A DNA stretch of 64,000 bases from Gemmatimonadales bacterium UBA2975 (GTDB lineage: Bacteria > Gemmatimonadota > Gemmatimonadetes > Longimicrobiales > Gaopeijiaceae): assembly GCA_002348265.1 (NCBI GenBank), contig DEAT01000022.1:73748-137747 (forward strand), given 5' to 3'. Positions 45,389-54,967 of this stretch are shown one piece after another (positions within the stretch are counted from its first letter, which is position 1; each line of letters opens with the position of its first letter). Made by a program: the position numbers and the translations under genes. The notes under the pieces were generated by a model. That model worked only from the letters and a program-made list of their open reading frames with translations, was not told where the DNA came from and did no database searches.

Positions 45389-47008
45389 ATGACTACCGAC
45401 ATGACCGAGACCAGTGCGCCGGTGACTGGCCGAAGTAACAGAGACCTTTCTGTTCACGGCCTTAAGCCATCGGGCCAGGTGTCCTGGAATCTTTCCCCTG
45501 CAGAGCTTTATGAGGAGTCGTTGAGGCGCCGCGATGGCGAGCTCGTTCACATGGGCGCAATCGCAACGGTCACTGCACCGCACACGGGCCGGTCTCCAAA
45601 CGACCGGTTCGTAGTACGAGACGAGCAATCCGAAGAAGTAGTGGACTGGGGCAGCGTAAATGTTCCGGTAAGCTCTGCTCACTTCTCTGCTCTGCGTTCG
45701 GATGTCATCGAGTTCCTGAACGAGAGAGACCTTTTCGTTCAAGACGCTCGAGCGGGTGAAGATCCAACACATGGAATAGATGTCCGGGTCGTCAGTGAGA
45801 GTGCGTGGCATTCATTGTTCGCTTACAACATGTTCCTTCGGATCGACGAACAAGCGCGTGAAACCTTCGAACCAGATTTCACAGTGCTTCACGCTCCGCA
45901 TCTCAAGGCTGATCCAGCACGCCATGGTTGCCGATCTGAAACCGCTGTAATGGTGAACTTCACGACTCGAGAAGTTCTCGTGACGGGAACTCGGTACGCG
46001 GGGGAGATCAAGAAATCGATTTTCTCTGTGCTGAACCACATGTTACCCGATTCGGGTGTGCTCCCAATGCATTGTTCGGCTAATGTGGGCGAAAATGGAG
46101 ACGTTGCCCTTTTCTTTGGATTATCTGGCACGGGAAAGACTACCCTCTCAGCTGATGAATCTAGAGGCCTTATAGGTGATGATGAGCATGGGTGGAGCAG
46201 ATCAGGCATTTTCAATTTTGAGGGCGGATGTTATGCGAAGACGATCCGCTTGTCTCGAGACGGTGAGCCGGAGATCTACCAGGCTACTCAGATGTTCGGG
46301 ACGATTCTGGAGAATGTAGTTCTAGACCAGAAAACTCGGACCGTCGACTATGCGGACGGCTCAATCACTGAAAATACCCGTGCTTCGTACCCTATCCATT
46401 ACATCCCCAATGCTGTGCTGCCCAGCCGTGGAGACCATCCTGAGAACGTTGTCTTTCTAACGGCGGACGCATTTGGTGTGCTGCCGCCGATCTCAAGACT
46501 TACGTCTCAACAAGCGATGTACCACTTCCTTTCTGGATACACAGCCAAGGTAGCGGGCACGGAGCGGGGTGTGACCGAGCCTATAGCAACATTTAGCGCT
46601 TGTTTTGGCGCCCCATTTCTACCTCGGCATCCAGGAGTGTATGCTGAAATGCTTGGAGATAAGCTTAGCGAGCATGGGGCTACGGTATGGCTTGTGAATA
46701 CCGGATGGAGCGGTGGTGGTTACGGGGTCGGAAGGCGAATGAAGCTCGCTCACACAAGATCTATGGTGAATGCTGCCTTAGGAGGACGGCTTGACGATGT
46801 GGAGTATCTTTCGGATCCCGTTTTTGGCCTAGCAATCCCTGCCACAGTCCCGGGGGTACCCGAAGAGGTTCTGCAGCCGCGGGGCACTTGGTCTGACGGG
46901 GCAGCGTACGATGTTTCTGCGAGCAAGCTTGCAGAAATGTTTAGGAAAAACTTCGAGCAGTTTGCGGATCGGGTGTCCGATGAAGTGAGGAAAGCCGGAC
47001 CTAAGTGA
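45389..47008 (+). CDS. pckA: phosphoenolpyruvate carboxykinase (ATP)
   Basis: ATP-type PEP carboxykinase of 539 residues, converting oxaloacetate to PEP for gluconeogenesis. Features: HTGRSPNDRFVV near the N-terminus, the kinase-1 motif GLSGTGKTTLSADE (about residue 245), the following GDDEHGW metal site, and NTGWSGGGYGVGRRMKL. I start at ATG 45389; ATG 45401 is equally possible and neither has a strong binding site. The frame runs upstream to 45335 but adds no family sequence. It is co-directional with maeB but separated by a terminator. Confidence 0.97.
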   Translation: MTTDMTETSAPVTGRSNRDLSVHGLKPSGQVSWNLSPAELYEESLRRRDGELVHMGAIATVTAPHTGRSPNDRFVVRDEQSEEVVDWGSVNVPVSSAHFSALRSDVIEFLNERDLFVQDARAGEDPTHGIDVRVVSESAWHSLFAYNMFLRIDEQARETFEPDFTVLHAPHLKADPARHGCRSETAVMVNFTTREVLVTGTRYAGEIKKSIFSVLNHMLPDSGVLPMHCSANVGENGDVALFFGLSGTGKTTLSADESRGLIGDDEHGWSRSGIFNFEGGCYAKTIRLSRDGEPEIYQATQMFGTILENVVLDQKTRTVDYADGSITENTRASYPIHYIPNAVLPSRGDHPENVVFLTADAFGVLPPISRLTSQQAMYHFLSGYTAKVAGTERGVTEPIATFSACFGAPFLPRHPGVYAEMLGDKLSEHGATVWLVNTGWSGGGYGVGRRMKLAHTRSMVNAALGGRLDDVEYLSDPVFGLAIPATVPGVPEEVLQPRGTWSDGAAYDVSASKLAEMFRKNFEQFADRVSDEVRKAGPK

Positions 47009-47161
47009 GGGAAAACCTCTCTAGGTTGTTCGTAACGCTCGAACAGTAACTGATCTCGGAGTGTTTCCGAGTCACCCTGTGCGTTTCTCCGATTTCTGCG
47101 GAATCAGTTTGTTGGTGGTGCGGTTTAGGGAGCGCTTCACCCGCATAGGGATTAGGTTCGG

Positions 47162-48601
47162 ATGCGTAATCCCAAGTGGCCCGTCCTCACGATGCGACTC
47201 GACATGAGAATTTCATTTCAGCACGCCATTTCAGTACTTACGTTCTCGACTCTATTGATTGCAGCTCCAGTAGCTTCTCAGGCGCCGGCCTATGTACCGG
47301 AGGATGCTGCAGCGCGTTACCATCCACTTCCATCCCTGCGCAAGCAGGCTGCTGAGCAACAGGAGTGGTTGCAACTGCGATTGACGCGCGTGTTGCCGGC
47401 GCTTATGGCCGAGTACGATGTAGATATGTGGATTCTTTCGATGCGCGAGTATGGTGAGGATCCCGTCTTTCGGGCTATCGCATCACCGACGACCTTCGCA
47501 GCACGGCGTCGTTCGATTTATGTCTTCACGCGTCAAGATGACGGCACCTTAGAGCGCCTAGCGCTCGGTGGCACGAGTCAAGGGGGTATGTTCAAAGCCT
47601 TTCGATCGACGCGACCGGCCCCGACCCAGCCCACGGCAGAACTAGTGGGTAACGAGCAGTGGAATCTTCTAAGGGAGGTAGTCGAGGATCGTGACCCTGA
47701 AAATATCGTCCTGAACATTGATCCCGTGTGGGCTTTTTCAGACGGCCTGGGTGCGGGTGAGGCCGAGGCACTTTTAGAGGCTCTCGGTAACGAGTACTCA
47801 GCTAGAGTGAAGCGTGAGCCGCGACTTGCGATGAACTACATTTCTCTTCGTTTGCCTGAGATGATGCCGCGTTATCGAAAGATAGGGGAAAGTGTGCATG
47901 CTCTGATTTCTGAGGCTTTTTCCAATTCTGTCATAACCCCCGGCGTCACAACGACGGATGACGTCGTTTGGTGGATGCGCCAAAAACTGAGAGATCTCGG
48001 TTACACCACTTGGTTTCAGACGTCCGTTAATGTCCAGCGAGCGGGGAGCCTACCAGCAGCGCCAGGTGTGGGTGGGTCAACCGTGATCGAGCCGGGTGAC
48101 CTTCTTTGGACTGATTTCGGGTTGGTTGCTATGAACCTGCACACAGATACGCAGCACCTTGGATACGTTCTGAGAGAGGGCGAGACTGATGCTCCTAATG
48201 GCCTCAAGCAGTGTTTGTCGAATTCGAACCGGCTGCAGGACATACTGCTATCACACATGGAACCCGGTCTCACGGGCAACGAGGTGTTAGCCAATACACT
48301 TGCTCAAATGCGCAGCGAGGGGATTGATGGAACAGTCTACACACACCCGATTGGAGATCATGGACATGGGGCGGGGCCTCTTATCGGACGGTGGGATGCG
48401 CAGGAGGGTGTTCCAGTCCGCGGCGACGCGGTCATGCTTCCAAATGTCTGGCATTCGATAGAGTTGCAGACCACGACGCCGATCCCAGAATGGGACGGAA
48501 AGCCTGCTTCGTGCCGACAAGAGGAGGAAGCATATCTCGCCGAGGATGGAAGTCGCCACTGGGTCTACCGACGTCAGAGCCGATTCCATCTGGTCTGGTA
48601 G
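47162..48601 (+). CDS. exported M24-family metallopeptidase
   Basis: Predicted secreted Xaa-Pro aminopeptidase-like enzyme, 479 residues. A signal peptide with a long basic n-region (hydrophobic core VLTFSTLLIAAPVAS, then QA) is followed by a creatinase-type N-terminal domain and a pita-bread M24 domain. Metal ligands are visible in order: Asp of LLWTDFG, Asp of HTDTQH, His of HPIGDHGHG, Glu of SIELQTT and a final Glu in the EEEAYL region. The start could also be ATG 47192 or 47204, nearer the hydrophobic core. Substrate is probably proline-containing peptides; inferred from family. Confidence 0.87.
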   Translation: MRNPKWPVLTMRLDMRISFQHAISVLTFSTLLIAAPVASQAPAYVPEDAAARYHPLPSLRKQAAEQQEWLQLRLTRVLPALMAEYDVDMWILSMREYGEDPVFRAIASPTTFAARRRSIYVFTRQDDGTLERLALGGTSQGGMFKAFRSTRPAPTQPTAELVGNEQWNLLREVVEDRDPENIVLNIDPVWAFSDGLGAGEAEALLEALGNEYSARVKREPRLAMNYISLRLPEMMPRYRKIGESVHALISEAFSNSVITPGVTTTDDVVWWMRQKLRDLGYTTWFQTSVNVQRAGSLPAAPGVGGSTVIEPGDLLWTDFGLVAMNLHTDTQHLGYVLREGETDAPNGLKQCLSNSNRLQDILLSHMEPGLTGNEVLANTLAQMRSEGIDGTVYTHPIGDHGHGAGPLIGRWDAQEGVPVRGDAVMLPNVWHSIELQTTTPIPEWDGKPASCRQEEEAYLAEDGSRHWVYRRQSRFHLVW

Positions 48602-48646
48602 CAGGGTATCGACTAGCCAACTCTTGACGCAGACGAGGAGGGTGGG

Positions 48647-50056
48647 GTGGGTAGCACGGGGAAACCTTTTGATCGATCTATAGTCGAGGGCCCTATACGA
48701 GGGGCGGTGTGGAAGCTCGCGTGGCCTACGATGCTTCAGAACATCATAGGAGGGCTTCAGGGCATAGTGGACCATGCTATGGTAGGCAACTATGTCGGCT
48801 ACGTGGGGAATGCGGCTATCGGTGTGTCTTGGCAGATCTTTCTCGTAGTCATTGTGTTCATCTCATCTTTGTTTACGGGCATGGGCGTGTTGGTCGCTCG
48901 CTTTACTGGGGCCAACGAGCCTGACAAGGTTAATCGCACGGTATACCAAGCTTTTCTGACGGCAGTGATGCTCGTCGCCTTTGTTTTGGCTCCAATCGGT
49001 TGGGTTTTTTCTCCGGTACTTCTTGAACTGGTAAACGCAACCGCTGAGGTCCAGGCCGAAGCTCTTCCATACCTCCGAACGATGTTCGTTTTTTCTTTCG
49101 GGATGCTTCTCTTCTTCATGTTCTCAGGGGCTTTACGCTCGGCCGGAGACGCTCAGACACCGATGCGACTCGGGATTGCGATGACACTACTGAACATCGG
49201 GCTCAATGTCATTCTGATTCGAGGGCTCGGTCCGATTCCTGCGTTTGGCACCCTGGGTGCTGCGATGGGGACTGTGATTGCAGGTGCTGTTGTGTCTGTT
49301 TACGCCCTCGTGAACCTGTTTGGTGGTCGTTGGGTCGTAGCGTTCCACGGAAACATGGAGTGGAAACCGGACTGGAATATTATTCGAGAATTGTTCCGGT
49401 TTGGTCTCCCGACTGGGATTCAAGGTGTAGCGATGAACGTTGGTGGCGTGCTGCTCCTAGCGTTTATTGGGTCACTAGCTGCCAGTGCTCAAGCTCAGGC
49501 TGCATATGTTGTGAGTTACACGCAACTGTTCTCGTTTATCACATGGACGTCTGTGGGCATCATGGGGGCGACCGCTGCGGTTGCAGGTCAGAATCTCGGT
49601 GCGGGAAAGCCCGATCGGACTGCGAAATCGGTTAACGTTGCCGCGGGTTTCGGCCTATCCCTAGCGGCGGTTATTGGTCTCAATTTCCTCCTTATCCCCG
49701 ACCATCTTCTTGGAATTTTCGGGATGAACGATCCGGTGGTGCAGGGACTCGCTGTGGAGCTCCTAAGATACCTCGCTGTATCCGGTCTCTTTATCACTGT
49801 CGCGCTTGCGTATACAGGAGGCTTACAGGGCACCGGGGATACCAAAAGCCCGATGTACATCTCGATCGTCTCTCAGATGATCATCCCACTGGGGATGTGC
49901 TGGACCATCCAAACATTCTCTACTCTCGATCCACATGAGATCTGGTTGGCAATAGTGCTGGGGCACTTTGCACGGATGTTACTCAGTATGATTGCGTTCA
50001 GGCGAGGACACTGGCGTGAGATCCAGGTAGATATTGGAGGTGCGGGATCGGCCTAA
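48647..50056 (+). CDS. MATE-family efflux transporter
   Basis: Multidrug and toxin extrusion transporter, 469 residues, with about twelve transmembrane helices arranged as two similar halves. AWPTMLQNIIGGLQGIVDHAMVG opens the first half; FRFGLPTGIQGVAMNVGGVLLLAFIG opens the second, in the pattern of the DinF/NorM family. QNLGAGKPDRT is the conserved inter-helix segment. The GTG start at 48647 follows a purine-rich GAGGAGGG. The driving ion and the substrates cannot be told from the sequence. Confidence 0.92.
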   Translation: MGSTGKPFDRSIVEGPIRGAVWKLAWPTMLQNIIGGLQGIVDHAMVGNYVGYVGNAAIGVSWQIFLVVIVFISSLFTGMGVLVARFTGANEPDKVNRTVYQAFLTAVMLVAFVLAPIGWVFSPVLLELVNATAEVQAEALPYLRTMFVFSFGMLLFFMFSGALRSAGDAQTPMRLGIAMTLLNIGLNVILIRGLGPIPAFGTLGAAMGTVIAGAVVSVYALVNLFGGRWVVAFHGNMEWKPDWNIIRELFRFGLPTGIQGVAMNVGGVLLLAFIGSLAASAQAQAAYVVSYTQLFSFITWTSVGIMGATAAVAGQNLGAGKPDRTAKSVNVAAGFGLSLAAVIGLNFLLIPDHLLGIFGMNDPVVQGLAVELLRYLAVSGLFITVALAYTGGLQGTGDTKSPMYISIVSQMIIPLGMCWTIQTFSTLDPHEIWLAIVLGHFARMLLSMIAFRRGHWREIQVDIGGAGSA

Positions 50057-50145
50057 CGCAACCTCTGCGCGCACCTCGCGGCGGCACCGTTTGGCCCCCA
50101 TTATCACCGTTTCCAGTCACCAAGAACGGGACGCTGAGTGCATAG

Positions 50146-50613
50146 ATGGCAAAGCAATACTGGCTGATGAAATCCGAGCCCTACGTCTATTCGATCGAAG
50201 ACCTCGAACGGGACGGCTCAACGTGTTGGGAGGGGGTAAGGAACTACAAGGCGCGCAACAATATGCGTGAGATGAAGGTGGGCGACGAAGTCCTCTACTA
50301 TCACTCGAATGCAAAGCCTCCGGGGGTGGTGGGTATAGCCCGCGTTTGCAAGGAGGCCTATCCCGACCACTACGCTTTCGAAGAGGGACATACGTATTTC
50401 GACGCTAAATCCGACCCAGAAAACCCGCGCTGGTACATGGTCGACGTCGAATTCGTCTCGAAGGTCGATGATGTCGAGCAGCCACTGTCTCTGCATCAGA
50501 TTAAGGCCGACGATAAACTTTTGGATATGGAGCTGATCCGCTACGGAAGACTTTCTGTACAGTCGGTGAAAAAATCTGAGTTTGACTATGTGAAGAAGCT
50601 GGCGGGGCTTTGA
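50146..50613 (+). CDS. EVE domain protein
   Basis: Stand-alone EVE-domain protein, 155 residues. The PUA-like fold begins YWLMKSEPYVYSIEDL, a sequence very close to the EVE consensus, and includes GVRNYKARNNMREMKVGDEVLYYHSN. EVE domains bind modified nucleobases such as 5-methylcytosine derivatives in DNA or RNA, and are often near restriction-like systems. There is none here. Its TGA overlaps a TTG that starts the P1 peptidase gene. Confidence 0.92.
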   Translation: MAKQYWLMKSEPYVYSIEDLERDGSTCWEGVRNYKARNNMREMKVGDEVLYYHSNAKPPGVVGIARVCKEAYPDHYAFEEGHTYFDAKSDPENPRWYMVDVEFVSKVDDVEQPLSLHQIKADDKLLDMELIRYGRLSVQSVKKSEFDYVKKLAGL

Positions 50614-51953
50614 TCACCGCTTGTCCTGGATCCGAGAAACTCGGTAGAGTCGAGGTGCCAGAAAGGTCAGCTCGGAAGGGCTTGATCTATTGTGCTCGAG
50701 GAGCCTGCAAGCTGGGATTCATCTTAATGCTCTTTTATGGGACGGCGGAGGGACAGAAGGTTCCCGATGCTAGGTCGCTCGGCGTTCACCTCACTGGTGA
50801 ACCTGGCCCGAACAATGCAATCACAGATGTCGCTGGTGTCGAGGTTGGACATACGACGATCATCCAGGGTGAAGGGCAGCTTGTCGTTGGAGAGGGCCCG
50901 GTTCGGACCGGCGTTACGGCAATTCTTCCGCGCGGTAGAGAATCTGGAGATTCCGTCTTTGCTGCTTGGTTCAGTTTGAATGGCAACGGTGAAATGACGG
51001 GCACCACCTGGATCGAGCATTCAGGGATCCTAGAAGGCCCGATAATGATCACGAACACCCATAGTGTGGGAGTAGTCCGAGACGCTGTTATAGCTTGGCA
51101 GAGGGATCGGGATCCGACGTTTCTATGGGCGTTACCTGTCGTGGGGGAGACTTATGACGGGAGCCTCAACGACATCAATGGTTTCCATGTCACCGCGGAT
51201 CACACGATTGATGCACTGAATGGTGCCCGTGGAGGAGCAGTTTCCCAGGGAGCGGTCGGCGGAGGGACTGGGATGCGCTGCCATGGCTTCAAGGGAGGAA
51301 TCGGTTCTGCGTCTCGACTTGTTGGGCCTTATACTGTCGGTATTTTGGTGCAGTGTAATCAGGGCTTAAGGGAGGATCTGCGGATCTCTGGCGTTCCCGT
51401 AGGGCAGATGTTGCCAGAGCCGTCATCTTGCTATACAGATCGATCAATTCCTGCCGCAGCGCGTCGGCGTGGAGTGCCGTGGTGCATGAACCTGGGTGGT
51501 GAGCCGTCCGACGCCCTTGTCGATAGCGGAGGCTTACTTGAGCCAATTCCGGAGGGAGCGGGCTCGATCATTATTGTGCTCGCGACAGATGCACCGCTTC
51601 TCCCGACTCAAATCAAGAGACTAGTCACACGGACCACGATGGGCCTCGCTCGAGTCGGCGGCATGGGCTATAACGGGTCCGGAGATATTTTCATCGGCTT
51701 TTCAACAGCGAACCGTGAAGCGGCGGCCGAGCGGGCGGAAGCGACTGGGTTGGAGATGATACCGAATGATCAACTCAATGGGTTGATTGCATCTTCAGTG
51801 CATGCAACCGAGGAGGCAATCCTCAATGCGATGCTGGCTGCGGAGACGCTCACCGGGATCAACGGTTATACGGTTCCGGCGCTTCCCGAAGACCGACTCG
51901 CAGAGATCATGTCTAGGATGAATGGTGCCCTGGGCGATCTTAGGAGGAAGTAG
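50610..51953 (+). CDS. P1-family peptidase (DmpA/BapA-like)
   Basis: Predicted N-terminal-nucleophile aminopeptidase of the P1/DmpA family, 447 residues from the TTG at 50610. A hydrophobic segment (GFILMLFYGTAEG) near residue 35 suggests export. The fold is marked by GPNNAITDVAGVEVGHTTI, and a precursor is cut before Ser319 of GAGSIIIVLATDAPLL, the nucleophile in DmpA. Such enzymes release N-terminal D- or beta-amino acids. The TTG overlaps the stop of the EVE gene (TTGA), but a later start within about 30 codons is possible. The gene lies in the same run as mmsA and the aminotransferase. Confidence 0.85.
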   Translation: MITACPGSEKLGRVEVPERSARKGLIYCARGACKLGFILMLFYGTAEGQKVPDARSLGVHLTGEPGPNNAITDVAGVEVGHTTIIQGEGQLVVGEGPVRTGVTAILPRGRESGDSVFAAWFSLNGNGEMTGTTWIEHSGILEGPIMITNTHSVGVVRDAVIAWQRDRDPTFLWALPVVGETYDGSLNDINGFHVTADHTIDALNGARGGAVSQGAVGGGTGMRCHGFKGGIGSASRLVGPYTVGILVQCNQGLREDLRISGVPVGQMLPEPSSCYTDRSIPAAARRRGVPWCMNLGGEPSDALVDSGGLLEPIPEGAGSIIIVLATDAPLLPTQIKRLVTRTTMGLARVGGMGYNGSGDIFIGFSTANREAAAERAEATGLEMIPNDQLNGLIASSVHATEEAILNAMLAAETLTGINGYTVPALPEDRLAEIMSRMNGALGDLRRK

Positions 51954-51993
51954 TAGAAGTCTTGTAACCACCTCTCATTTAACCTCAGTGATC

Positions 51994-53484
51994 ATGGGCT
52001 CACTTGTTCAGAACTACATCGGAGGAGGATGGCGCTCCGCGTCGTCAACCGCGACTCACTCAGTAAAGAACCCGGCGTCGGGAGTAGAGATTGCCCAAGT
52101 ACCTCTCTCTACGTCTTCAGACGTCGACGCGGCGGTTCGAGCCGCGAAAGCTGCTTTTCCCGGATGGCGCTCGACGCCTTCTCCTGTAAGGGCTCGAGTC
52201 CTCTTCCGGTTGAAAGCGTTGCTAGAAGAGCATAAGGAAGAATTGGCGGTGCAACTGACCGAGGAGCACGGTAAGATCCTAGCAGAGACACGCGGGGAAG
52301 TGCAGCGTGGAATTGAGAATGTCGAACACGCTTGCGGTGTTCCCACGCTGATGATGGGTGACACGGTTGAAGAGATTTCCAAAGGCATCGACTCAGCGTC
52401 CTGGCGTCAGCCTCTCGGCGTTTTCGGCATTATCACCCCGTATAATTTCCCGGTAATGATCCCTCTGTGGTTTTGGCCCTACGCAGTTGCAACAGGAAAT
52501 ACCGTGGTGCTTAAGCCCAGTGAGCAAGACCCCCTCACGCACCAGAAGATAGTGAGCCTTGCTAGGGAGGCGGGACTTCCGGATGGCGTTTTAAATGTTG
52601 TACACGGTGGCCGTGAGGTTGTCGAAACGATGTGTGACCATCCTGATATAGAGGGTGTCTCGTTTGTGGGCTCGAGTGATGTGGCGAAGATAGTCTACAC
52701 GCGTGCTGGAGCCGCCGGGAAACGCGTGCAGACGCTTGGAGGTGCCAAGAACTTCCTGATCGTCATGCCCGATGCGGACATGGACGCGACGCTGGATGCG
52801 TGCGCTGGTTCCATTTTTGGATCGTCAGGTCAGCGCTGCTTGGCAGGGAGTGTTGTCGTCGGCATTGGAGACGCGCATCATCAGATCCGTGAGCGAATCC
52901 TTGATTATGCCTCCTCAATCCGCATAGGGGACGGGCTCGAAAGCACAACACAGATGGGCCCAGTCATTTCCGGCACTCATCGTGACCGGGTGAAAGAGTT
53001 TATCAATCAGGGTGTGGCGGATGGAGCCACTCTCGCTCTGGATGGCAGAGGTGCCACTGTTAAGGGGCTTGAGGGTGGCTACTGGGTTGGCCCTACAGTT
53101 TTCGAGAATGTTGCACCAGATATGTCGATTGTGAGTGAGGAGATCTTTGGCCCAGTGGCTAGTATCAATCGAGCCGACAGCGTCGAGGATGCGATTGAGA
53201 TGATGCACAGCAATCGTTATGGGAACGCTTGCTCACTCTTCACTACGAGCGGTCATGCAGCACGTGAGTTCCGCTACCAAGCGGGAATAAGCATGGTTGG
53301 TATCAACATCGGAGTTGCCGCACCGATGGCGTTTTTTCCGTTTGGTGGCTCAAGGCAGTCGTTCTTTGGTGATCTTAAGGCTGCGGGCAAAGACGGTATC
53401 GCATTTTATACCGATCAGCGCGTGGTGATCTCACGATGGTCGGCGGTAAAGGCTGACCCGCACAACCTGCCGAGAAATAGCTGA
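51994..53484 (+). CDS. mmsA: CoA-acylating methylmalonate-semialdehyde dehydrogenase
   Basis: Aldehyde dehydrogenase of 496 residues. N-terminal QNYIGGGWRSAS is characteristic of MmsA, which converts methylmalonate semialdehyde or malonate semialdehyde to propionyl-CoA or acetyl-CoA. GIITPYNFPVMIPLWFWPYA and the catalytic Cys at about residue 282 in GSSGQRCLAGS support this. The absence of a normal glutamate before the Cys is common for this CoA-dependent branch. I start at ATG 51994; the frame is open to 51922. It is followed by a class III aminotransferase that could supply its semialdehyde, as in valine or beta-alanine breakdown. Confidence 0.93.
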   Translation: MGSLVQNYIGGGWRSASSTATHSVKNPASGVEIAQVPLSTSSDVDAAVRAAKAAFPGWRSTPSPVRARVLFRLKALLEEHKEELAVQLTEEHGKILAETRGEVQRGIENVEHACGVPTLMMGDTVEEISKGIDSASWRQPLGVFGIITPYNFPVMIPLWFWPYAVATGNTVVLKPSEQDPLTHQKIVSLAREAGLPDGVLNVVHGGREVVETMCDHPDIEGVSFVGSSDVAKIVYTRAGAAGKRVQTLGGAKNFLIVMPDADMDATLDACAGSIFGSSGQRCLAGSVVVGIGDAHHQIRERILDYASSIRIGDGLESTTQMGPVISGTHRDRVKEFINQGVADGATLALDGRGATVKGLEGGYWVGPTVFENVAPDMSIVSEEIFGPVASINRADSVEDAIEMMHSNRYGNACSLFTTSGHAAREFRYQAGISMVGINIGVAAPMAFFPFGGSRQSFFGDLKAAGKDGIAFYTDQRVVISRWSAVKADPHNLPRNS

Positions 53485-53519
53485 TGGATAACATCGTCGC
53501 GTTCCTGAGTGGCGACTAA

Positions 53520-54872
53520 GTGACTGAAGACCTAAACCGAGCATGCAAGATGATTGAACCATCTAATATCCTAGACGCTACCAGCGCCGAGACGATCCAT
53601 GGCCGAGATGAATTTCTTCTCCCAGGGATGCTCCACTTGTACGAGGAACCGCTCGTGCTCGTGGAGGGCGATGGTGTGCGGGTTAAGGATCCGGAAGGCA
53701 ATGAGTATCTCGATCTTTTTGCCGGTATCCTGACGACTTCAGTCGGGCATTGTAATCCCCACGTAGTAGGCTCGGTCACCGCTCAACTGAAGAAGCTTGG
53801 TCATATTTCGACCCTCTATGGACACGAGATTCATGTCGAGGCGGCTCGCAAGATTGCAAAGATCGCCCCTGGGATGTTGAACAGAACGTTTTTTAGCAAC
53901 TCGGGCACGGAAGCGGTTGAAACCGCACTTATGATGGCGTGCCTGGCCACGGGCCGGAGTGAGATCATCGCCCTGCGCGTCGGATACCACGGCCGCTCGT
54001 TCATGGCGACGAGCGTGACTGCGCACTCAGGCTGGCGACCGCTGGCTACCCCAGTGGCTGGCATCAAACACGCGAGGTCTCCGAATCTCTACCGTTGCTG
54101 CCCGTCTAAGACACTTTGTGACGAAACATGTGTCGATAAGTTTGTGGATGACCTCGAAGAGGTGATTGTGACTACGACTAACGGCCGACCTGCAGCGTTC
54201 ATCGCCGAGACCATAATGGGTGTGGCCGGATATGTAGTGCCGCCAATGGGTTATTTCGAAAAGGCAGCCGAGGTAATCAGGCACTACGGGGGCTTACTTG
54301 TCATCGATGAGGTGCAGGCGGGATTCGGGCGTTGTGGTGATCACTGGTTCGGAATCCAGCACCATGGGGTCGAGCCGGACATTATGGTGATGGCGAAGGG
54401 TATCGCGAATGGCGCTCCGGTTGGCGCCACAGTCACGACGGACGAGATCGCTCACTTATGGAAGGGTAAGCATCTCTCTACTTTCGGCGGAAACCCAGTC
54501 TCGATGGCAGCTCTTTGTGCCACACAGGACGAGCTGCATCGTCACAACGCACCACAAAACGCTCGTCAGCGTGGGGATCAACTCAGAGAAGCGCTCAAGG
54601 AAATGCAGGCCCGCCACCAGTGGATGGGTGATGTGCGCGGAATGGGATTAATGCAGGCGATAGAGATCGTAAAGGATCCCGTTTCAAAAGAGCCCGATTT
54701 GGAACGGACCAAGAGGCTTTTGGAGGCGTCACGTGAGGAAGGGGTCCTTCTTGGGCTGGGCGGCCTGTACGGCACGGTCGTGAGAATCGGGCCGTCGCTC
54801 TTGATTACGGAGCAGGAGATGGCAGAAGGGATCGAGAAGCTTGGGAAGGCGGTAGACAGGGTGGGTTCCTGA
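53520..54872 (+). CDS. class III aminotransferase (AGXT2-like)
   Basis: Pyridoxal-phosphate transaminase of 450 residues. The fold motifs are YLDLFAGILTTSVGHCNPHVV, FFSNSGTEAVETALMMA, IDEVQAGFGRCG and the PLP Lys at about 293 in VMAKGIANGAPVGA. It resembles AGXT2 and beta-alanine or taurine-pyruvate transaminases. Beside mmsA a role in beta-alanine or beta-aminoisobutyrate catabolism is likely; this is an inference from the neighbour. It starts at GTG 53520, 35 bases after mmsA. Its TGA overlaps the ATG of a 31-codon frame (TGATG). Confidence 0.9.
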   Translation: MTEDLNRACKMIEPSNILDATSAETIHGRDEFLLPGMLHLYEEPLVLVEGDGVRVKDPEGNEYLDLFAGILTTSVGHCNPHVVGSVTAQLKKLGHISTLYGHEIHVEAARKIAKIAPGMLNRTFFSNSGTEAVETALMMACLATGRSEIIALRVGYHGRSFMATSVTAHSGWRPLATPVAGIKHARSPNLYRCCPSKTLCDETCVDKFVDDLEEVIVTTTNGRPAAFIAETIMGVAGYVVPPMGYFEKAAEVIRHYGGLLVIDEVQAGFGRCGDHWFGIQHHGVEPDIMVMAKGIANGAPVGATVTTDEIAHLWKGKHLSTFGGNPVSMAALCATQDELHRHNAPQNARQRGDQLREALKEMQARHQWMGDVRGMGLMQAIEIVKDPVSKEPDLERTKRLLEASREEGVLLGLGGLYGTVVRIGPSLLITEQEMAEGIEKLGKAVDRVGS

Positions 54873-54967
54873 TGCCGCTAGATGCCTGGGTTTTGTTAGT
54901 TATATCTGTCGGCCTTGGCCTTGGCCTTGAAGTTTCATTCATGCTAGCTCGGAAGCGTGATCGTTGA
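54872..54967 (+). CDS. 31-aa membrane peptide, probable symporter small accessory protein
   Basis: Short gene, 31 codons, easily missed. The product starts MPLDAWVLLVISVGLGLGLE and ends MLARKRDR: a single hydrophobic helix with a basic C-terminus facing the cytoplasm. It begins at TGATG overlapping the aminotransferase stop and its own TGA overlaps the TTG start of the symporter (TTGA). That exact coupling on both sides argues for real translation. Sodium/solute symporters are known to have tiny partner proteins, including a family called symporter small accessory protein. That role is inferred from position and shape; I cannot confirm the family. Confidence 0.65.
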   Translation: MPLDAWVLLVISVGLGLGLEVSFMLARKRDR

